Assembly: GCF_900091555.1 (NCBI RefSeq)
Contig: NZ_FMCX01000002.1
Location: forward strand, 797,585-861,584
DNA: 64,000 bases
Source: Micromonospora mirobrigensis
GTDB taxonomy: Bacteria > Actinomycetota > Actinomycetes > Mycobacteriales > Micromonosporaceae
Reading direction: 5' to 3'
Below the pieces are notes generated by a model. The model searched no databases. It was not told where the DNA came from and saw only the letters and a program-made list of their open reading frames with translations. A program made the position numbers and the translations under genes. The first letter of the stretch is position 1. Each line of letters begins with the position of its first letter. This document shows, piece by piece, positions 60,402 through 64,000 of this stretch.

Positions 60402-61103
60402 TCAGCCGATCGTGCAGGCCGTGCCGTCGACGGTGCACCGCCCGGGCTGGTCACCCGTGCCGTTGCGGAGGAAGCGGACCGTCACCGTGGTGGCCTGTCC
60501 GGCGCCGAGCGTGCCGGTGCCACGCACCACGTACCCGCCACCGCCGGAACCGACCGTGGCGCCGCCGGAGAGCACCTCGGCCCGCTTGACGTTGCCGGCG
60601 AAGCTCAGCTCCACCTGCCACTGCCGGGCCTCGGCGGATCCGTTGTCCAGGCCCAGCGCCGCGTCGAAGGAGTCCCGGTCGGTGGCGACCACCTGGTAGC
60701 GGGCGGTCAGCCGGCCGGACGCCGAACCGAGCACCACGGGGGGCGCCTCGGACGCCGAGGGGCTGACGGCCGACGGCGAGACGCCGGGGGTAGCCGACGG
60801 GCTCGGCGACGCCGACGGTGACGGGCTCGCCTCCGGTGACCTGGTCGCCCGCACCGCGACCACCGGGTCGTCCCCGGTCGGGCTGGGGGCGGCCGAGGAC
60901 GGCGAGGCGGGCAGCGTCGGCAGGTACAGCGGCGGGGCCGGTGGAGGCACGGCCTGGTGCTCCGTGCCCCGGAACGACAGCATCGCGAAGACCAGCAACG
61001 CCGCCAGCAGACCGGCGCCCACGAGCACGACCAGCCACGGCACGGACGTCAGCATGGCCGGCACGGATCGCGCCCCCGGTCGCGCGGCGATCCGGTCGTC
61101 CAT
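60402..61103 (-). CDS. Membrane-anchored protein with CBM2-like domain, copy B
   Basis: A 233-residue protein with the same layout as copy A: a short N-terminus, one span (PWLVVLVGAGLLAALLVFAM), a Ser/Pro-rich spacer with SPSPSASPSPSA repeats, and a C-terminal CBM2-like domain (LTARYQVVATDRDSFDAALG, ARQWQVELSFAGNVKRAEVL, ATTVTVRFLRNGTG, CTVDGTAC). It differs from copy A in most residues, so the duplication is old. The ATG at 61103 is preceded by GAGGGGGAA. The gap between the two genes is 93 bp, so they may be one operon. Function unknown; it may tether the cell to polysaccharide. Confidence 0.75.
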   Translation of the reverse strand: MDDRIAARPGARSVPAMLTSVPWLVVLVGAGLLAALLVFAMLSFRGTEHQAVPPPAPPLYLPTLPASPSSAAPSPTGDDPVVAVRATRSPEASPSPSASPSPSATPGVSPSAVSPSASEAPPVVLGSASGRLTARYQVVATDRDSFDAALGLDNGSAEARQWQVELSFAGNVKRAEVLSGGATVGSGGGGYVVRGTGTLGAGQATTVTVRFLRNGTGDQPGRCTVDGTACTIG

Positions 61104-61236
61104 CACATTCCCCCTCGTCGACGCCGACGGGCAGCGTAGCGAGCGACGCCGACACCTCCGAGCCGGCCCGCTCGTCCGGCCGGACGGCCGGTGGTGTGGG
61201 AAGCACGGGGACAGGTCACGGCCGGCGCGGCACCTG

Positions 61237-61641
61237 TCAGTCCCGCCGGCCGCTGAACACCGTGCGCCAGAGCAGCAGGGTCGCGCCGACAGCGTAGAGC
61301 GAGATCGCGAGCAGCACTCCGAACACGACGTAGGCGGCCGGATTGCCGTCCGCCCGGGTCAGCAGGACCGTCGAACCGACCGCGAGCATGCCGAACGCCA
61401 GCACGATCACCATCCCGCGCAACCGCAGGCCACGGCGACCCGCCACCGGCCGGGCCAGCCCCGGCCCGCCGTGCGCGCCGCGCAGCGACCGGCGTACGGA
61501 CAGCACCGCGCCGATCGCGCCGACCAGGGCGATCCCCGTCGTCGGCCAGGAACGGGCGGCGGCGGACACCACCACCCCGGCGACGCAGGCGGCGGTCAGC
61601 ATCACCCGGGACCACAACGGCCCCTCGTCCCGCCCGGCCAC
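61237..61641 (-). CDS. Uncharacterised small membrane protein
   Basis: A 134-residue protein with four hydrophobic segments (VMLTAACVAGVVVSAAARSW, TTGIALVGAIGAVLSV, GMVIVLAFGMLAVGSTVLLT and AAYVVFGVLLAISLYAVGAT) and a basic loop RSLRGAHGGPGLARPVAGRR. I do not recognise a family. It is read from a GTG at 61641, 12 bp after the stop of the NTF2-like gene, so probably co-transcribed with it. The 133 bp between this gene and copy B hold nothing I can identify. Confidence 0.65.
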   Translation of the reverse strand: MAGRDEGPLWSRVMLTAACVAGVVVSAAARSWPTTGIALVGAIGAVLSVRRSLRGAHGGPGLARPVAGRRGLRLRGMVIVLAFGMLAVGSTVLLTRADGNPAAYVVFGVLLAISLYAVGATLLLWRTVFSGRRD

Positions 61642-61653
61642 GGCCGCGCCCGG

Positions 61654-62049
61654 TCAGCCGCGGACGACCGTGCAGATGACCGGGCCCTCGGGGGTGCTGC
61701 GCAGCAGGTAGCGGTAGTGCTCCCCGGGCACCGCACGCCCCTGGCTGTCGAGGAACTCCCACTCGACCGCGACCATCGTCAGCGCCGCGGAGACCGGCTG
61801 CACGTCGTCGATCACCGCGTTCGCCGCGACCAGCTCACGCTCCTGGTAGTCCGGGGCGGCGCCCACGAAGGACAGCGCCACCGCCGCCGGCGAGGTGAAC
61901 GAGAAGCTGTAGGTGTCGGCGACCACCAGCCCGGGCAGCGCGTAGCAGGCGGCCACGCCGGCCACGTCCCCGGCGGTCAGCGCCACGCCGTACCGGTCGA
62001 AGAATTCGGTCAACGTGTCGAGATCGGTGGAAGCCTTCACAGTCGACAC
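61654..62049 (-). CDS. NTF2-like/SnoaL-type protein
   Basis: A 131-residue protein with the NTF2-like pattern: DLDTLTEFFDRYGVALTAGD, VAACYALPGLVVADTYSFSF and MVAVEWEFLDSQGRAVPGEH then YRYLLRSTPEGPVICTVV. It has no signal or membrane segment. Function is unknown; such domains act in many pathways. The GTG at 62049 starts it and no strong ribosome-binding site is visible. It may form a unit with the membrane protein that follows. Confidence 0.8.
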   Translation of the reverse strand: MSTVKASTDLDTLTEFFDRYGVALTAGDVAGVAACYALPGLVVADTYSFSFTSPAAVALSFVGAAPDYQERELVAANAVIDDVQPVSAALTMVAVEWEFLDSQGRAVPGEHYRYLLRSTPEGPVICTVVRG

Positions 62050-62077
62050 AGTTGCCGCCCGCCGACCTCGGCAAACC

Positions 62078-62740
62078 TCAACGCGCCGGTATGCGTACCT
62101 CGATCTCGGCGCCGAGCCGGGCCTCCCCGGTGAGCCCGAGATCGTCCCCGCTCCAGAAGCGTCCCGGGTCGTACCAGTTGGGCCGCCGGCCGGCCGGCAG
62201 CAACCCCATCGCCTCGTAGGTCACCGCCACCACCTCGGCGCAGTACGCCTTCTCCAGGGTGCGGTCCGACCCGGCGGCGGCGGGGCGTTCCCGGCCGGGC
62301 ACCCTCGGCAGCCGGACGGTGGGCACCCGGCCCCGCGCCCAACGCCAGGCGAGCTGGGCGGTGGACGGGAACGGGGTGCCGTCGAGGCGGGCGACCGTGC
62401 GCAGCACCGCCTGTTCCATCTCCGGGTCGGCCGGCGGCTCCAGCTGGCGCAGCCAGGCGCGCTGGCCGTACCGGTTGGCCCAGACGCAGACCGCGTCCCG
62501 CAGGTCGTGCAGCTGTACGCCGCGCTGGTGGGTGCCGGACCACATGTCCGGCAACGACCGGCCCAGCTCGGCGTGCCACATCAACGGCGGCATGTCGTCC
62601 AGCACGACCGCCATGCCGACGTGGTTGACCGGGCTGTTCGTGGTCAACTGGATGGCCCGGTCGGGCACGCTGCGGCCCCGGAAGACCCACACGTCCCCGG
62701 TACGGGTCAGCTCGACCGCCTCGTCCAGGCTGATGCTCAT
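62078..62740 (-). CDS. Permuted papain-like (NlpC/P60, YiiX-type) protein
   Basis: A 220-residue protein. SPVNHVGMAVVLDDMPPLMW carries the conserved His that follows the N-terminal strand of permuted NlpC/P60 enzymes, and TLEKAYCAEVVAVTYEAMGL carries the catalytic-type Cys near the C-terminal end. This order (His first, Cys later) is that of the YiiX/YebB group, thought to be lipid or peptidoglycan hydrolases. There is no signal peptide, so it is probably cytoplasmic or membrane-bound. The ATG at 62740 lies 24 bp from the start of the divergent small gene. Confidence 0.75.
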   Translation of the reverse strand: MSISLDEAVELTRTGDVWVFRGRSVPDRAIQLTTNSPVNHVGMAVVLDDMPPLMWHAELGRSLPDMWSGTHQRGVQLHDLRDAVCVWANRYGQRAWLRQLEPPADPEMEQAVLRTVARLDGTPFPSTAQLAWRWARGRVPTVRLPRVPGRERPAAAGSDRTLEKAYCAEVVAVTYEAMGLLPAGRRPNWYDPGRFWSGDDLGLTGEARLGAEIEVRIPAR

Positions 62741-62764
62741 GCCGTCGCCTCGCTGCACTGGCTC

Positions 62765-62977
62765 ATGAGCGACTACCCTAAGCCGATGCGGCAGGGGATG
62801 CGGTGGTGGAAGGTGCTCGGACTGGCCGGCCTGGCCGGGGTCGCGGCGTCCGGTGTGGTCATGGCGCGCGCGGAGCGACGCCGCCGGGCGTACACGCCGG
62901 AGGAGATCCGGGCGCGGCTGCGGGACCGCCACGCCCAGGCCACCGCCGTCACCACCCCGGCCGACGACCCCGCCTGA
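62765..62977 (+). CDS. Small membrane protein
   Basis: A 70-residue ORF from an ATG at 62765. MSDYPKPMRQGMRWWKVLG is followed by a single hydrophobic segment (LGLAGLAGVAASGVVMA) and a basic charged tail (RAERRRRAYTPEEIRARLRD) containing a likely helix. No family is recognised. The start lies only 24 bp from the divergent papain-like gene, so the two promoters must overlap. Confidence 0.6.
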   Translation: MSDYPKPMRQGMRWWKVLGLAGLAGVAASGVVMARAERRRRAYTPEEIRARLRDRHAQATAVTTPADDPA

Positions 62978-63461
62978 CCCCCGGCGGCTGCCCCGTCCGC
63001 ACCGCCCGGACAGGCGTCTCCAGGCCCGTTCGGCATCCATGGGGTTCCACTCACGCCTGTCGCCGCCGACACGCGTGGGCGAAATGTCGGGCTGACGTGT
63101 TCCGGGTGTCGGGTTTGTGAGCGGCGTCCCGTGGCCCGCGGCACTCGGGGGGCGGAATCCCGGGCGGGGCCGGGGCGTTGTACCTGGCATACCGCGGCCA
63201 CTCCCCGCCCGTCGACCCTGGTCAAGGCCCGGCGGAATGCCGGCGAGAGCCGCACCGTTACACCCCCCGGACCGCGAAGCACCGGTCCCCGGCAGAGCCG
63301 ACGGGAATCATCCCCGGCCACCGGTCGTTACACCCCCGGGTCACCCGAGCAGCCACCCCCGTGAGCGCCGGACCGACCCCCTCAAGACTTTCCCCCTCGC
63401 GCGGCCGCACCGCACCCCCCTGCCCGCGCCGCGCACACCCCCAACGCAGAGGAGCACCCCC
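62978..63461 (+). other. 484-bp spacer upstream of the C39 peptidase gene
   Basis: No gene is supported here. The first half is GC-rich and holds no clear promoter. The second half contains two copies of a C-rich box: CCGTTACACCCCCCGG (63255-63270) and TCGTTACACCCCCGGG (63325-63340), 70 bp apart. I considered a c-di-AMP riboswitch, which often precedes wall hydrolase genes, but the conserved core is not visible. Confidence 0.5.
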
Positions 63462-64000
63462 ATGCGTACCGACATCCTGCGCAAGACCGTCCTGACCGCC
63501 ACCGGCGTCATCGCCACCGCCGGCGGCATCGCCGGCCCCGCCATCGCCGCCCACGCCGCCCCCACCACCAAGCCGGCCGCCCAGGTCCAGACCGACCGCA
63601 AGGGCCACAGCGAGCGCGAGCTCAACGTCCGCTACCAGGCGCAGCCCAACTTCTACTACTGTGGCCCGGCCGCGACCCGTAACGCCCTGTCGGTGCAGGG
63701 CAAGGACATCAACGTGGACGCGATGGCCAGGGAGATGGGCACCACCGAGGACGGCACCAACAGCATCAACGACATCACCCCGGTGCTGAACAAGGAGACC
63801 GGTAAGGACGTCTACCGGTCGGTGGAGATCAAGGATCGTAAGGCCGACGACAAGCAGACCGACAAGCTGCGCGCCGACGTCGTGGAGACCGTCGACGGCG
63901 GTCGGGCCGTGGTGGCGAACATCGCCGGCACCGCGGTCGACACCGACGGCAACACCCACTCCTTCGAGGGCGGGCACTACATCAGCGTCGTGGGCTACCG
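63462..64000 (+). CDS. Secreted C39-family (papain-like) peptidase, N-terminal part
   Basis: About 179 residues are visible before the right edge. The signal peptide LTATGVIATAGGIAGPAIAA ends near HAA, then a short charged spacer. The catalytic core is NVRYQAQPNFYYCGPAATRN with Gln61 and Cys67 of the C39_2 type, and FEGGHYISVVGY near the end supplies His172. Such secreted enzymes act on peptides or cell-wall material. AGAGGAGC is 8-12 bases before the ATG at 63462. The C-terminus lies beyond the window, so it may carry further domains. Confidence 0.8.
   Translation, partial: MRTDILRKTVLTATGVIATAGGIAGPAIAAHAAPTTKPAAQVQTDRKGHSERELNVRYQAQPNFYYCGPAATRNALSVQGKDINVDAMAREMGTTEDGTNSINDITPVLNKETGKDVYRSVEIKDRKADDKQTDKLRADVVETVDGGRAVVANIAGTAVDTDGNTHSFEGGHYISVVGY

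Noticed and set aside
62978..63461. Possible c-di-AMP (ydaO-type) riboswitch before the secreted peptidase gene
   Set aside because: Such riboswitches are frequent before wall-hydrolase genes, but I could not find the conserved core motifs or the pairing pattern.

Overview
This 64 kb window is very GC-rich and carries closely packed genes on both strands, with frequent GTG starts and 4-bp start/stop overlaps. The gene families point to an actinomycete of the family Micromonosporaceae, most likely Micromonospora or a close relative. The evidence is a murL/murD2 pair, an NgcEFG-type amino-sugar transporter, a fabG-fabI-hemH order like mycobacterial mabA-inhA-hemZ, and repeated palindromes of the GTTAAnAAGGGGCCCC type that I associate with Micromonospora chromosomes. 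The genus is an inference; the sequence contains no rRNA or tRNA gene to confirm it. I saw no prophage, insertion sequence, CRISPR array or classical antibiotic gene cluster.

Layout. 1-4.3 kb: the 5' end of a DNA polymerase/exonuclease gene that runs off the left edge, then a HIT protein, a membrane protein, a patatin-like lipase, a MOSC protein and a LacI-type regulator whose DNA-binding end looks damaged. 4.4-10 kb: an N-acetylglucosamine/chitobiose uptake locus (permeases, lipoprotein binding protein, RpiR regulator, divergent GlcNAc kinase) with no ATPase of its own. 10-16.3 kb: an acyltransferase, a transaminase/semialdehyde-dehydrogenase pair, and a junction where an ArsR-type gene and an NTF2-like gene, facing away from each other, have both lost their 5' ends. 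16.3-19.1 kb: divergent murD2 and murL, the alternative route to D-glutamate in peptidoglycan. 19.2-29 kb: PucR regulator, rRNA/tRNA methyltransferase, a DHFR-fold reductase, a class A penicillin-binding protein, an SPFH/NfeD pair and a serine hydrolase.

29-38.3 kb: a DUF3097 gene, a HAD phosphatase, hemH, fabI, fabG, then a leader region with a 17-codon ORF whose perfect ribosome-binding site is buried in a hairpin, a 28-residue membrane peptide, and a moxR-DUF58-VWA operon. 38.5-49.6 kb: two PH-domain membrane proteins, a PAP2 enzyme, a thioesterase/MBL pair, a PfkB sugar kinase, a secreted lytic polysaccharide monooxygenase with a CBM2 domain, asnB and an aminopeptidase P. 49.7-53.9 kb: two paralogous secreted repeat proteins of beta-helix type that share a conserved promoter module and a 326-bp block identical between copies. 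53.9-64 kb: a giant two-headed amylase-pullulanase, two membrane-anchored proteins ending in CBM2-like domains, small NTF2-like and papain-like proteins, and the start of a secreted C39-family peptidase cut by the right edge.

The metabolic theme is polysaccharide use. The oxidative chitin/cellulose enzyme and the amylopullulanase are secreted. The Ngc transporter and GlcNAc kinase would bring in and phosphorylate amino sugars, and a PfkB kinase may do the same for another sugar. The rest is cell-envelope housekeeping (MurL/MurD2, PBP, FabG/FabI) and uncharacterised actinobacterial genes.
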